Part shown: one piece after another, positions 1 through 10,831 of the stretch
Numbering within the stretch: position 1 is the stretch's first letter
Layout of the letters: each line of letters begins with the position of its first letter
Assembly: GCF_000259275.1 (NCBI RefSeq)
Contig: NC_017735.1
Location: 1,488,001 to 1,552,000, forward strand
DNA length: 64,000 nucleotides
Reading direction: 5' to 3'
Source: Helicobacter cetorum MIT 99-5656
GTDB lineage: Bacteria > Campylobacterota > Campylobacteria > Campylobacterales > Helicobacteraceae
The notes under the pieces: generated by a model
What the model was told of the DNA's origin: nothing
Database searches by the model: none
What the model saw: only the letters and a program-made list of their open reading frames with translations
Program-made: the position numbers and the translations under genes

Positions 1-373
1 CTGTAACAATGATATTAGCCCCAGCTTCACAGGCATCTCTTACCACACGACCATAATCATTGATAGCATGCAAAATATTAGCCCCTAAAGGGTTACTCCC
101 ACAAATTTTTCGTGCGTTCGCAAAAATCTCATTCAAAGCTTTTTTAGAATAAAAATTCAAAGCTTCGAAGGGCTTTTTTGCAACAATTCTCTCTACAAAA
201 CGCATGTTTTTATAATAGCCAGTTCCTACCGCTGAAATAATTCCTAAAGCTCCTTCTTTTGCAACATTTCCAGCCAGTTCATCCCAGCTAATTCCCACGC
301 CCATTCCCCCTTGAAAAATAGGGAATTTTATGGTGTGTTTACCGATTTTTAGCGGTTTGAGTGTTGATACCAT
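1..373 (-). CDS. Nitronate monooxygenase-like flavoprotein (partial, C-terminus outside window)
   Basis: The minus strand is open from an ATG at 373 to the window edge (124 codons). The translation begins MVSTLKPLKIGKHTIKFPIF, followed by a QGGMGVGIS motif near residues 21-29 and then GNVAKEGALGIISAVGTGYY. This is the N-terminal FMN-binding part of the 2-nitropropane dioxygenase / nitronate monooxygenase TIM-barrel family, as in H. pylori HP0773, which also follows tyrS. The family oxidises alkyl nitronates with FMN; the physiological substrate in Helicobacter is unknown. The start lies only 17 bp after the tyrS stop on the same strand, so it probably ends the pyrH-rpoZ-spoT-tyrS transcript. 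Only the 5' part is visible. Confidence 0.85.
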   Translation of the reverse strand, partial: MVSTLKPLKIGKHTIKFPIFQGGMGVGISWDELAGNVAKEGALGIISAVGTGYYKNMRFVERIVAKKPFEALNFYSKKALNEIFANARKICGSNPLGANILHAINDYGRVVRDACEAGANIIVT

Positions 374-390
374 CGCTCTTTTCCTTAATG

Positions 391-1599
391 TTAGTTAATA
401 TTGAGTTTCATAAACTTTTTCTTACCAAGTTGTATAACATAAATTCCTTTAACAAAACGATAAGTTTCATCTTTAATCACTTCTTGATTAATCCTTACCC
501 CCCCACCTTGCATATCACGCCTTGCTTGTGAAGTGGATGGGCAAAAGCCGATATTTTTTAGCACTTCCAAGATTCCGACACCCTCATTAAAATCACTCTC
601 TTGTAAATTTTCTGGCAAAAGGTTTGCACTAAAAACTTTAGCAAATTGCTCTTTAGCCATATTTGCTTGATTTGTATCATAATAGCGAGCTACAATTTCA
701 CAAGCGAGATTTTCCTTAATGACTTTAGGGTGTAAGGTTTCATCTAAAACACCTTTTTTCAAGCCTTCAATTTCTTCTAAGGTCTTGGTGCTTAAAAGGG
801 TGTAGTATTTCCACATGAGTTCATCACTCACACTCATCAGCTTTCCAAACATGGCGTTGGGTTCTTCAGTAATCCCTACATAATTACCCAAGCTTTTACT
901 CATTTTTTGCACCCCATCAAGCCCTTCTAATAAGGGCATAGTGATTACAGATTGCTCTTTATTCAAGCCATAAGCCCGCTGCAAAAACCGCCCCACGAGT
1001 AAATTAAACTTTTGGTCATTGCCTCCAAGCTCAATATCTGCTTCTAAGGCCACTGAGTCATAACCCTGTAATAAAGGATACAAAAACTCCACCATACTAA
1101 TAGGGCGATTCTCTTTATAGCGTTTGGTAAAATCATCTCTTTCTAGCATTCTAGCGACTGAAAACTTAGCACACAGCTCTATAATACCCCTTGTGCCTAA
1201 AGCATCAAGCCATGTGGAATTAAAGCATACTTCAGTATGCTCTTTGTCTAAAATCTTATAAATTTGCTCTTCGTAGGTTCTAGCGTTTTCTAAAACTTGC
1301 TCTTGGCTTAAGGGTTTTCTTGTCTCACTTTTACCGGTCGGGTCGCCTATCATAGCGGTAAAATCCCCAATTAAAAACTTCACTTTAGCCCCATATTGCT
1401 GTAATGATGCTAGCTTTTGAATTAATACCGTATGCCCTAAGTGCAAATCTGGAGCCGTAGGGTCAAACCCCGCTTTAACAATAAAACGCTCATTTTTTTC
1501 ATAATACCTTCTAACGAGCTTTTCAATATTTTCTAGACCAATGATTTCATTAGTACCCCTAGAAATTTCTCTCAAGGCTACGCTAACTTTTTGTTCCAT
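391..1599 (-). CDS. tyrS: Tyrosine--tRNA ligase
   Basis: Cytoplasmic class I aminoacyl-tRNA synthetase that charges tRNA-Tyr. The 402-residue protein shows the HIGH-type signature as HLGH at about 53-56 (in [10 protein letters not shown]) and the KMSKS loop at 232-236. The tyrosine-binding and specificity region is around [10 protein letters not shown] (about 174-183). The C-terminal 70 residues form an S4-like RNA-binding domain ([12 protein letters not shown]). Length fits the TyrRS subclass with the KMSKS form. It sits 35 bp downstream of spoT on the same strand, the H. pylori order. Confidence 0.96.
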   Translation of the reverse strand: MEQKVSVALREISRGTNEIIGLENIEKLVRRYYEKNERFIVKAGFDPTAPDLHLGHTVLIQKLASLQQYGAKVKFLIGDFTAMIGDPTGKSETRKPLSQEQVLENARTYEEQIYKILDKEHTEVCFNSTWLDALGTRGIIELCAKFSVARMLERDDFTKRYKENRPISMVEFLYPLLQGYDSVALEADIELGGNDQKFNLLVGRFLQRAYGLNKEQSVITMPLLEGLDGVQKMSKSLGNYVGITEEPNAMFGKLMSVSDELMWKYYTLLSTKTLEEIEGLKKGVLDETLHPKVIKENLACEIVARYYDTNQANMAKEQFAKVFSANLLPENLQESDFNEGVGILEVLKNIGFCPSTSQARRDMQGGGVRINQEVIKDETYRFVKGIYVIQLGKKKFMKLNIN

Positions 1600-1634
1600 T
1601 TCTATTCCTATAGAATTAATTAAATCTTATTATA

Positions 1635-3950
1635 CTATAGCTCGTAAGCATCACCCAAACTAGACAATTCCACAATCCTATCTTGATATTTACGGCTGAT
1701 TAAGGCTCTAATCCAATCCGCCTTATCCGTTGGGACTTCAAAACTCACTTCACAATGACTAGAATATTTGTCTTTATACCCCAAGTAAGAAACGCCCACA
1801 ATATTGCATTCATTCTTAGTTAAAAAAGCTAATAGGTTTGCTAAAACCGCCTTTCTCTCTCCTAAGTAAAACATCATTTTATAAATGGTTCTGTCTCGTT
1901 TATGCCACTCTATGTAAATCATAGGCACTCTAGCATCCACTTCTACAATGGCTTCCTTACAAAACTTATGATGCACAATCGCCTTTGGCTCTTTTAAATC
2001 TGTTACAATAGCAATGATTTCATCGCCATATTTAGGATGGCAACAATCATTCAATAGCACCTGTTTGATTTCTAAAGCATTGCTTGTGCAAATAGTAAAA
2101 TTTTCTAATTCCTTACACTGCCATTGCCGACTTGGGGTCAAAAAATTTAAAATGTTTGTTTTAAACCCTAAATACCTTAAACCACGAGTCCATAAACTCA
2201 CTTCTTGATATTCCAAAAGAACATCTTCTTGTAAAGACAACACCTTGCTTTCAATTTCTTCAGTGAGTTTGGCTAAAAATTCAAAGCTTTTCATGCCTTC
2301 TGCTAAAGTCATCTCCACCCCAAAATCTAGCAATCTTTCTTCAAATGTTTTATAATCTTTTAAATCCAAATCTTCAAAAACAGGGCGTTCAAAAAAAGTC
2401 GTTAAAATATTTATCATGCTCTTAACATCAATTTCTTTCAAACGATTTTTTCTTTGGATTCGCAAATGGTTTTTAGCCTTAGAAGTTTTGAGCTGGTCAA
2501 TCCAAATAAAACGGGGCGTTATTTTATCACCCTTAATGATTTTAACCACATCGCCACTTCTCAATTCCTGATTTAACAAGGCTTTTTTATTATTGATATA
2601 AGCGTTCGTAGCCCTATCGCCCAAATCACTATGCACCATGTAAGCAAAATCTAAAGCAATCGCTCCCACTGGTAAAGTATAAGTGTCTCCATTAGGCGAA
2701 AAAACGACAATATCTTCACGATACAAATCATTCTTAGCAAGTTCGTAAAATTCCTTAGGGTTATTTTTCAAATCGCTGTCATGGTATTTAAAATTTTGTA
2801 GCCATCTCATGCTTTCATTGTCTATGCCACCAGATTTATACTTCCAGTGGGCTGAATTACCATACTCCGCCCCCATATGCATATCAAAAGTGCGGATTTG
2901 CACTTCATAGATAGAAGATTCATCAAAAATAGTTGTATGTATAGTCTCATAACCATTTTCCTTAGGCAAAGCAATATAATCTTTGAAACGAGAGACTATG
3001 GGTTTAAAATTCAAATGAATAATCCCTAGCACCTTGTAGCAATCAATAGGATTTTTCAATAAAATCCTAATAGCTAGCAAGTCCAAAATTTCATCAATAT
3101 TGACCGCCCCTTTTCGTTGCATCTTAAGATGAATGGAATAAGGGCGTTTCACTCTTGTTACAAGTTTAAAATCCGAATGGCTAAACCCGCTATCTAAAAG
3201 TTTTTTTTCTAACTTGCTTGCAAAGGCGTTGAGCTTTAATAATAAAGATTGCTTGTTCTTATATAAATAGTCCTTAATATTCTTATACTCTTCAGGGTAA
3301 ATATAATAAAAGCTCTTATCTTCTAATTCATTTTTAATTGAAGACATTCCTAATCGGCTTGCTATGGGAGCATACACCGCTAGAGTCTCTTTAGAAATAC
3401 GCACTTGCTTATCATTGGGCAAAGCATCTAAAGTAAGCATGTTATGCAATCTATCGCTTATTTTTACCACTAACGCTCTTGGGTCTTGTATGGCACTAAT
3501 GAGAATCTTTCTAAAAGTGAGTGCAGAAACTACCATTCTAGGATTTTGAGCATTCACTCCAAGCTCTTCTTTTCTAATTTCAGTGATTTTAGTGAGTGCA
3601 TCCACTAAATTAGCCACATCTTGCCCAAACTCTTGCACAATGTATTCAATCTTGCAGGGCGTATCTTCTACCACATCATGCAAAAGCGCTGCACATACCA
3701 TAGCTTCATCGCCCCCACAAAACGCCACAATGCTCGCCACACAGATAGGATGGACAATATAAGGCTCACCGCTCTTTCTGTATTGTCCCTTATGGCTCTT
3801 TGTTGCTAAAGCCAGGGCGTTTTCAATTTTTGGAGTAAAATCCATTAAAGTTCTTAAAACTTCAACGCCACCCTTTGGGGTTTTAACTTTTTTTATAACA
3901 TCAAGAATGCGTAAGAAGCCGATATCAACGGACTTATCAATTTCGTTCAT
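1635..3950 (-). CDS. spoT: Bifunctional (p)ppGpp synthetase/hydrolase SpoT
   Basis: RelA/SpoT-family protein of 771 residues, the only stringent-response enzyme expected in this lineage. Domains in order: HD hydrolase with HDVVEDT (about 91-97) and ISDRLHNM near 165; synthetase domain with GYETIHTTIF and EVQIRT around 330-355; TGS domain starting VFSPNGDTY near 415; helical region; C-terminal ACT domain. Both catalytic modules keep their signature residues, so synthesis and hydrolysis of (p)ppGpp are both expected. The start overlaps the 3' end of rpoZ by 14 bp, which suggests translational coupling and co-transcription with rpoZ and pyrH. Confidence 0.96.
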   Translation of the reverse strand: MNEIDKSVDIGFLRILDVIKKVKTPKGGVEVLRTLMDFTPKIENALALATKSHKGQYRKSGEPYIVHPICVASIVAFCGGDEAMVCAALLHDVVEDTPCKIEYIVQEFGQDVANLVDALTKITEIRKEELGVNAQNPRMVVSALTFRKILISAIQDPRALVVKISDRLHNMLTLDALPNDKQVRISKETLAVYAPIASRLGMSSIKNELEDKSFYYIYPEEYKNIKDYLYKNKQSLLLKLNAFASKLEKKLLDSGFSHSDFKLVTRVKRPYSIHLKMQRKGAVNIDEILDLLAIRILLKNPIDCYKVLGIIHLNFKPIVSRFKDYIALPKENGYETIHTTIFDESSIYEVQIRTFDMHMGAEYGNSAHWKYKSGGIDNESMRWLQNFKYHDSDLKNNPKEFYELAKNDLYREDIVVFSPNGDTYTLPVGAIALDFAYMVHSDLGDRATNAYINNKKALLNQELRSGDVVKIIKGDKITPRFIWIDQLKTSKAKNHLRIQRKNRLKEIDVKSMINILTTFFERPVFEDLDLKDYKTFEERLLDFGVEMTLAEGMKSFEFLAKLTEEIESKVLSLQEDVLLEYQEVSLWTRGLRYLGFKTNILNFLTPSRQWQCKELENFTICTSNALEIKQVLLNDCCHPKYGDEIIAIVTDLKEPKAIVHHKFCKEAIVEVDARVPMIYIEWHKRDRTIYKMMFYLGERKAVLANLLAFLTKNECNIVGVSYLGYKDKYSSHCEVSFEVPTDKADWIRALISRKYQDRIVELSSLGDAYEL

Positions 3951-4161
3951 CTATCCTATCTATATCAATTTTCCCTTCAGCGATTTCTCTAATAGCAATA
4001 TCCACTAATTTATGACGCTTGGGGTCCATATTCACCAAAGTTTTTGCTCCAGAACTCAATTGCTTCACACGAGCAAAAACAAGGTTATCTAGCACATAGC
4101 GGTCGTTTCCAATATTTTTTAAAGCTTGAGCTACCAAACTTTCAGTTCTTTCTTTTTTCAA
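3937..4161 (-). CDS. rpoZ: DNA-directed RNA polymerase omega subunit
   Basis: A 74-residue omega subunit, which helps fold and assemble the beta-prime subunit of RNA polymerase. The sequence keeps the family pattern RYVLDNLVFARVKQLSSGA early on and a helix ending in DIAIREIAEGKID. Length matches epsilonproteobacterial omega. It lies between pyrH (45 bp upstream) and spoT (14-bp overlap), the conserved Helicobacter arrangement that links the polymerase subunit to ppGpp metabolism. Confidence 0.93.
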   Translation of the reverse strand: MKKERTESLVAQALKNIGNDRYVLDNLVFARVKQLSSGAKTLVNMDPKRHKLVDIAIREIAEGKIDIDRIDERN

Positions 4162-4206
4162 TATCTCAGTCCTTTATTTTGATAGGGTTAGTCTCAAATA
4201 AAGGCG

Positions 4207-4938
<732 letters not shown>

Positions 4939-4985
4939 TTAAAGTAATTGTTATTTTAAAATCTGTAATTGTAGCTTAACCTTGC

Positions 4986-6305
4986 TTAAAAACACTTGCT
5001 ACTTTTTAATTCCATAATGATTTCTACCAAACTCATAACCGCTTTTTCAATTTCTTTGTGCGTGATGATGTAAGGGGGCATAAGATAAATCGTATTATTC
5101 AAGGGGCGTAATAACAAGCCTTTTGTTAATGCTTTTTTAAAAATGCTCAAACTCAAACGCTCTGTAGTTTGAAGAGATACTTCAAAGGCAAAAACCATAC
5201 CCAAATGCCTTAAATTATACACCACTTGTTGCTTTATCAAATCCTTTAATGCCTCTTCTAGAGTGCTGAAAATAAATTCGCTTAAAGCTTGGTTTTTTTC
5301 AATAATATTTTCTTTTTCAAAAATATCTAGTGTAGCATTTGCACACGCACACGCTAGGGCATTTCCTGTATAGCTATGCGAATGTAAAAACGCTTTATTT
5401 TCTTCATAGGGAGCATAAAATTTATTATAAATTTCATCATGGGTTAGTAGCACACTTAAAGGCAAATACCCCCCACTAATCCCCTTAGACAAACATAAAA
5501 AATCAGGTTTAATTTTACATTGCTCATAAGCAAACATGGTCCCTGTGCGTCCAAACCCTGTAGCGATTTCATCAAAAATAATATGAATCTTTTTTTCCTT
5601 ACATAATAGAACGGCTTGTTCCAGATACTTTGTGCTGTAAATATGCATATTTCCTGCACACTGTAAGAGTGGCTCTACGATAAAAGCACAAATTTCTTTA
5701 GCATGCTTACCTAACAAATGCTTTAAAGCATTCAAAGAATCTTGTATCTCGTTGTCATTTTTAGGCACAGGTGTAGTAAGATTATTGAGTAACAAAGGGG
5801 TATAAGTATCTTTATAAAGTTTCACATCACCCACACTCAATGCTCCCAAAGTCTCGCCATGATAAGAATTAGAGAGCGATAAAAAAAGCTTTTTTTGATG
5901 CGTTTTATTCTCTAAAAAATGAGCGTGGTAGCTCATTTTTAAAGCGATTTCAATACAAGATGAGCCATTATCTGCATAAAAGCATTTATCTAATTGCGTG
6001 AGTTTGCATAATCTTTGAGAAAGCGTAATGATAGGCTTGTGGCTAAAAGATGCAAGCAAAACATGCTCTAAGCTATCAATTTGATTTTTAAGTTGCTCGC
6101 TAATATAAGCGTTATTGTGTCCAAAGAGATTCACCCACCATGAGCTGATTAAATCCATGTAAGCGTTGTTGTTAAAATCATAGAGATAAATTCCTTTAGC
6201 CTTTTTAATAGGGATAATAGGAAAATTTTGATGCTCTTGCATTTGTGAACAAGGATGCCAAATATGTTTTAAATCTAAAGTGGCTAGATTTTCTTGAAAA
6301 TTCAT
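4986..6305 (-). CDS. bioA: Adenosylmethionine-8-amino-7-oxononanoate aminotransferase
   Basis: PLP-dependent class III aminotransferase that converts KAPA to DAPA in biotin synthesis using S-adenosylmethionine as amino donor. In 439 residues: HPCSQM at 17-22, the double Trp in [10 protein letters not shown] (about 54-63), PLP-phosphate and substrate region [15 protein letters not shown], the [11 protein letters not shown] motif near 245-255, and the Schiff-base lysine at about 274 in [13 protein letters not shown]. It is divergent from the ppiD-like gene, with a 129-bp intergenic region carrying both promoters. Confidence 0.94.
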   Translation of the reverse strand: MNFQENLATLDLKHIWHPCSQMQEHQNFPIIPIKKAKGIYLYDFNNNAYMDLISSWWVNLFGHNNAYISEQLKNQIDSLEHVLLASFSHKPIITLSQRLCKLTQLDKCFYADNGSSCIEIALKMSYHAHFLENKTHQKKLFLSLSNSYHGETLGALSVGDVKLYKDTYTPLLLNNLTTPVPKNDNEIQDSLNALKHLLGKHAKEICAFIVEPLLQCAGNMHIYSTKYLEQAVLLCKEKKIHIIFDEIATGFGRTGTMFAYEQCKIKPDFLCLSKGISGGYLPLSVLLTHDEIYNKFYAPYEENKAFLHSHSYTGNALACACANATLDIFEKENIIEKNQALSEFIFSTLEEALKDLIKQQVVYNLRHLGMVFAFEVSLQTTERLSLSIFKKALTKGLLLRPLNNTIYLMPPYIITHKEIEKAVMSLVEIIMELKSSKCF

Positions 6306-6373
6306 GTTAAAAACTCTTTGTAATAAGGATAATTTTAATAACCTTTGGTTAGAATAGGGCTATTTGATTTTAC

Positions 6374-6379
6374 TATAAG
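6374..6379 (+). promoter_or_regulatory. Candidate -10 element for the ppiD-like/ftsA transcript
   Basis: TATAAG within the intergenic region, about 56 bp before the ppiD-like start codon. It is AT-rich upstream as is usual for Helicobacter sigma-80 promoters, which lack a strong -35. One base away from consensus; moderate support only. Confidence 0.4.
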
Positions 6380-6434
6380 GTTGATTAAACCTAACCTTAA
6401 AAGTTTCAATTTTTAAAAAGGGATTAGAGTTCTT

Positions 6435-7904
6435 ATGATTGAATGGATGCAAAAGCATAAAAAATATTTAGTGATTACAATATGGATAAGCACTGTTGCT
6501 TTTATTGCCGCGGGTATGATAGGCTGGGGACAATATAGTTTTTCTTTCCATAGTGATAGTGTTGCCAAAGTGGGTAGAATTGAGATTTCTCAAAATGAAT
6601 TAGCTCAAGAATACCGCCGCCTTAAAGATGCTTATGCTGAGTCTATTCCTAATTTTAAAGAGCTAACAGAAGAGCAAATCAAAGCCATGCATTTAGAAAA
6701 TAGTGCGTTGAATATGCTCATCAATCAAGCGTTGTTAAGAAATCTTGCTTTGGATTTAGGGCTTGGAGCTAGCAAGCAAGAAATTGCTAAAGAGATTAAA
6801 AAAGCAAGTGTTTTTCAAAAAGATGGTGTTTTTGATGAAACCCTGTATAAAAATATCTTAAAAGAAAATCATTATCGCCCCAAACTCTTTGAAGAAAGCG
6901 TTGAAAAGTCTTTAATCTTGCAAAAAATTAGCGCTTTATTTCCTAAAACTACCACTCCCTTAGAACAATCTGGTTTATCACTTTGGGCAAAATTACAAGA
7001 CAAAGTGGAAATTCTTATTTTAAATCCTAAAGATGTCAAAATCTCTCTCAATGAAGATGAGATGAAAAAATATTACGAAGCCCACAAAAAGGACTTCAAA
7101 AAGCCCACCAGTTTTGAAAGCCGCTCTTTGTATCTAGATGCCAACTTAGAAAAGCCTAGCTTAAAGGACTTAGAAGAGTATTACAATAAAAACAAGGCAT
7201 CTTATTTGGATAAAGATGGAAAACTACAGGATTTCAAAGACATTCAAGAACAAGTTAAACATGATTTAAGCATGCAAAACACAAATGAAAAGGCTTTAAG
7301 AAGCTATGTTGCGTTAAAAAAAGGGCATACAGAGAACTATACCACACAAAATTTTGAAGAAAATAACTCCCCCTACACCACAGAAATCACACAAAAACTC
7401 AAAACTCTTAAATCTCTTGAAATCCTAAAACCTGAGCCTTTTAAAGATGGTTTTATAGTCGTGCAACTCATTTCTAAATCTAAAGATGCATTGCAAAGTT
7501 TTGATGAAGCTAAACAGGCTCTTGTATCTCACTTAAGCCATGAGAAAACTCTTAAAGCCTTACAAAGTTTAGCCAAAGAAAAGCTTAAGGATTTTAAAGG
7601 AAAAAATGTGGGTTATATAAGCCCTAACTTTAATGGTGCTATCAATGAACTTAACCAAGAAGAAAGTGCTAAGCTTGTTAACACCCTTTTTAACCGTCAA
7701 GAAAAAAATGGTTTTGTAACTATAGGCAATAAAGTCGTAGTCTATCAAATCACAGAACAAAACTTTGAACATCAGCTCAATACAGAAGAAAAACAATATG
7801 TGGAGCGTTTAGTTAATAATATTAAAACAAATTCTTTTGATAGTGCTTTAGTAGAAGAGTTAAAAAAACGCTACAAGATAACTAAGCATATTCAATCAAT
7901 GTAA
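6435..7904 (+). CDS. PpiD/SurA-like membrane-anchored peptidyl-prolyl isomerase
   Basis: A 489-residue protein with a short cytoplasmic N-terminus and one membrane segment at about 10-30 (YLVITIWISTVAFIAAGMIG), so the bulk is periplasmic. A SurA_N-type chaperone region follows (AKVGRIEISQNELAQEYRRL) and then helical, Lys/Glu-rich segments. A parvulin core is not obvious to me in the middle, so chaperone activity is safer than isomerase activity. It corresponds to H. pylori HP0977. It is transcribed towards ftsA with a 14-bp gap, so the three genes ppiD-ftsA-ftsZ are probably read together at least in part. Confidence 0.82.
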   Translation: MIEWMQKHKKYLVITIWISTVAFIAAGMIGWGQYSFSFHSDSVAKVGRIEISQNELAQEYRRLKDAYAESIPNFKELTEEQIKAMHLENSALNMLINQALLRNLALDLGLGASKQEIAKEIKKASVFQKDGVFDETLYKNILKENHYRPKLFEESVEKSLILQKISALFPKTTTPLEQSGLSLWAKLQDKVEILILNPKDVKISLNEDEMKKYYEAHKKDFKKPTSFESRSLYLDANLEKPSLKDLEEYYNKNKASYLDKDGKLQDFKDIQEQVKHDLSMQNTNEKALRSYVALKKGHTENYTTQNFEENNSPYTTEITQKLKTLKSLEILKPEPFKDGFIVVQLISKSKDALQSFDEAKQALVSHLSHEKTLKALQSLAKEKLKDFKGKNVGYISPNFNGAINELNQEESAKLVNTLFNRQEKNGFVTIGNKVVVYQITEQNFEHQLNTEEKQYVERLVNNIKTNSFDSALVEELKKRYKITKHIQSM

Positions 7905-7918
7905 GGAAAAATACTACA

Positions 7919-9412
7919 ATGGAGAATAAAGAGATTATTATAGGGGTTGATATTGGCTCTAGGAAGATTTGTGCCATAGTGGCTGAGCTAAAAGATGGGA
8001 TTTTACGCATTATTGGCACTGCCCATGAGGTCTCTAAAGAAATTAATTCAAAAGCCATTAGAAGGGGACGCATTTATAGTCTTGCCCATGCATCTAATGC
8101 TATCAAAGAAGTGATTACTAGTGCTAAAAAAATGGCAGGTCTAAACACCCATGAAAGTCAAAGTGATTCTGTTTTACCCTTTGAAGAATCGTATAACCCT
8201 ATCAAAAAAACTAAAGCTATTGTCTCTTTTTCTGGGGCCTACACAGAAAGCATTAGAGATATTGCTGGCGTAGCAAGCACAAGGGAAAATGTTGTTACCA
8301 TAGATGAAATCAATCGTGCCATCAACAATGCATGTGCAAAGGCAGGTTTAGACAATGACAAACATATTTTACATGCTCTCCCATACCGCTTCACTTTGGA
8401 TAAACAAGAAGTGAATGACCCCTTAGGCATGAGTGGGTCTCGCCTAGAAGTTTTTGTTCATATTGTCTATACAGATAAAAATAACATTGAAAATTTAGAA
8501 AAAATTATGATTCAATCTGGGGCAGAGATTGAAAATATCGTGCTTAATTCTTATGCGGCTTCTATTGCTACTTTATCTGATGATGAAAAAGGATTAGGAG
8601 CAGCTTGTGTTGATATAGGCGGAGAAACCTGTAATCTTATGATATATAGTGGCAATTCTATGCGTTATAGCCATTGTTTTTCAGCAGGTTCTCACCACCT
8701 AAGCACTGACTTGTCGCTCATGCTCAACACCCCCTTTCCCTATGCTGAGGAAGTTAAGATTAAGTATGGAGACCTTTCTTTTGAGAGCGAAGAAGAATCA
8801 CAATCTCAAAATATCCAAATTCCTACAACCGGTTCAGATGGCAATGAAAACCATGTCGTGCCTCTTAGTGAAATCCAATCTATTATGAGAGAAAGGGCTT
8901 TAGAAACTTTTGAAATTATCCATAGGAGCATTCAAATTAGCGGACTAGAAAAGCATTTGGGTGGGGGTGTTGTTTTAACAGGCGGAATGGCCTTAATGAA
9001 AGGTATCAAGGAATTAGCTAAAACTTATTTCGCTAATTACTATTGCCCTGTGCGTTTGGCTACCCCTATGGAAAAATACAATATCATGGGTATGTTTGAA
9101 GACTTGAAAGACCCCCGCTTTTCGGTAGCTGTTGGGTTAATTTTATACAAAGCAGGGGGGCATACCAATTATGAGCGAGATTCCAAAGGTATTATCCGCT
9201 ATCATGAAAGTAATGATTGCATCAGAAAAGTTCATCAATCAAATCCTACCTCCTATTTTACCTCATCGCATACAGAAATGAATTTAACCGATTTAAAAAC
9301 CCCAAATACCTCTTTTAATGCACCTAAAGATGATGACTTCTTGCCTATAAAATCCGTCGAGCAAAAAGGTTTTTTTAAAAACTTCCTTGATAAAATTTCT
9401 AAAATTTTTTAA
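7919..9412 (+). CDS. ftsA: Cell division protein FtsA
   Basis: Actin-family ATPase that tethers FtsZ to the membrane at the septum. The 497-residue protein has the phosphate-1 motif IIIGVDIGSRKICAIV (6-21), the phosphate-2 loop AACVDIGGETCNLMIYSG (around 236-253), the adenosine motif VVLTGGMALMKGI, and a C-terminal FFKNFLDKISKIF amphipathic helix that should be the membrane-targeting sequence. A long Ser/Asn-rich linker precedes that helix. It is followed by ftsZ after a 228-bp gap that has its own promoter. Confidence 0.95.
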   Translation: MENKEIIIGVDIGSRKICAIVAELKDGILRIIGTAHEVSKEINSKAIRRGRIYSLAHASNAIKEVITSAKKMAGLNTHESQSDSVLPFEESYNPIKKTKAIVSFSGAYTESIRDIAGVASTRENVVTIDEINRAINNACAKAGLDNDKHILHALPYRFTLDKQEVNDPLGMSGSRLEVFVHIVYTDKNNIENLEKIMIQSGAEIENIVLNSYAASIATLSDDEKGLGAACVDIGGETCNLMIYSGNSMRYSHCFSAGSHHLSTDLSLMLNTPFPYAEEVKIKYGDLSFESEEESQSQNIQIPTTGSDGNENHVVPLSEIQSIMRERALETFEIIHRSIQISGLEKHLGGGVVLTGGMALMKGIKELAKTYFANYYCPVRLATPMEKYNIMGMFEDLKDPRFSVAVGLILYKAGGHTNYERDSKGIIRYHESNDCIRKVHQSNPTSYFTSSHTEMNLTDLKTPNTSFNAPKDDDFLPIKSVEQKGFFKNFLDKISKIF

Positions 9413-9574
9413 GCAAACAAGGATATAACAACTTTTTGCACGATAATGAGAGTTCATATATAACCATCAAGGACTGTGTATATGACACTGATTATCTTTA
9501 CAAATAGACAAATATTGTTTTATACCATACCCAAAAGAACACCCAGCTTTTATTCCGAAAGCTAGAAAACATGG

Positions 9575-9580
9575 TATAAT
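9575..9580 (+). promoter_or_regulatory. Extended -10 promoter for ftsZ
   Basis: TATAAT preceded by TGG gives an extended -10 (ATGGTATAAT), 61 bp before the ftsZ ATG. The ftsA-ftsZ gap contains no ORF, so ftsZ can be transcribed independently of ftsA. Confidence 0.65.
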
Positions 9581-9640
9581 CCTTGACTATTTATAAAAAT
9601 TTAAGATTTATAAGGCAAATTGTATCTAAGGAACATAGCT

Positions 9641-10798
9641 ATGATTCATGAATCAGAGGTTGAAAACCACAATATCGGTCAAGCAAACATTGAAGAAGTA
9701 GGCGATTTGGTCTACAAAGGGGCTAAGATTGTTGTCATCGGTGTTGGAGGTGGAGGATCTAACATGATTAAACATCTTGTTGAGTATGGTGTACATCAAG
9801 ATGTTACCCCTATTGCGGCTAACACCGATGGTCAACATCTCAAAAGTAATCCCGCCCAGACTAAAATCCTTCTAGGGAGAGAAATTACCGGCGGTTTGGG
9901 TGCTGGGGGGATTCCTGATGTAGGTAGGGCAGCCGCTGAAGAGAGTGCCGATGAAATTAGAGAGCTGATTAAAGATGCAAAGTTAGTAATTGTCTCTACA
10001 GGACTTGGTGGAGGGACTGGAACTGGGGCTACTCCTATTATCGTGAAAATCGCAAAAGAAGTGGGGGCTTTAACGGTGGCTGTAGTTACCAAACCTTTTA
10101 AACATGAGGCTCCCAAAAAGAGAAAAAGAGCTGAAGAGGGATTAAAGGAACTAGAGCAATCTAGTGATTCTATTCTTGTTATACCAAACGACAAAATACT
10201 TTTAACCATGAAAAAAGCAGCTAGTACTAGCGAATGCTATAAACAAGTTGATGATGTTTTAGTTAGAGCAGTTAATGGTATCTCTACAATTATCACTCAA
10301 CAGGGCGATATTAATGTTGACTTTGCCGATTTGAGAACGATTCTTGGCTTTAAAGGTTTTGCTTTAATGGGTATTGGCGAGGCTACTGGTGAAGACTCTG
10401 CTGTCTTGGCCGTTCAAAATGCTATTCAATCACCTCTACTTGATGATGTTTCTATTGATGGGGCTAAGGGTATTATTGCTAATTTTGAACACCATCCTGA
10501 TTATCCTATGGAATCTTATTCTAAAGCTTGCGAGTTTATTTATGAGCGTGCACACGAAGATGTTGATGTCAAGTTTGGTCAATGTACAAATGTGAATATC
10601 CCCATTGACCATGTGCGTGTTACTATCATCGCAACCGGTTCTGAAAAAATCAGTAATGAACCAACCTTAGGCGATATTGCTACACTCTCTCAGCCTGTTA
10701 TTAAGCAAACAAGAAAAGTGGGTAATGGTGAGTATCTAAGAATTCCCACTGAAGAGGAATTATCCATACCTACGACCATAAGGATTCAGCAGGACTAA
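9641..10798 (+). CDS. ftsZ: Cell division protein FtsZ
   Basis: Tubulin-like GTPase that forms the division ring. I start at the ATG at 9641 (385 aa, MIHESEVENHNIG), which has TAAGGA about 8 bp upstream and matches the start of H. pylori FtsZ; an in-frame ATG at 9620 lacks a ribosome site. Motifs: GVGGGGSNM at about 34-42, the tubulin signature GGGTGTG at 123-129, the T7-loop region NVDFADLRTIL, and a C-terminal conserved peptide RIPTEEELSIPTTIRIQ that would bind FtsA. Downstream DNA is decayed sequence rather than another division gene. Confidence 0.96.
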   Translation: MIHESEVENHNIGQANIEEVGDLVYKGAKIVVIGVGGGGSNMIKHLVEYGVHQDVTPIAANTDGQHLKSNPAQTKILLGREITGGLGAGGIPDVGRAAAEESADEIRELIKDAKLVIVSTGLGGGTGTGATPIIVKIAKEVGALTVAVVTKPFKHEAPKKRKRAEEGLKELEQSSDSILVIPNDKILLTMKKAASTSECYKQVDDVLVRAVNGISTIITQQGDINVDFADLRTILGFKGFALMGIGEATGEDSAVLAVQNAIQSPLLDDVSIDGAKGIIANFEHHPDYPMESYSKACEFIYERAHEDVDVKFGQCTNVNIPIDHVRVTIIATGSEKISNEPTLGDIATLSQPVIKQTRKVGNGEYLRIPTEEELSIPTTIRIQQD

Positions 10799-10831
10799 CA
10801 AGAAATTTTTATGTGATGGAATTAGACAATA

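Noticed and set aside
9653..10209. Minus-strand ORFs under ftsZ (61 and 125 residues)
   Set aside because: Shadows of the conserved ftsZ coding frame; no ribosome site or family similarity.
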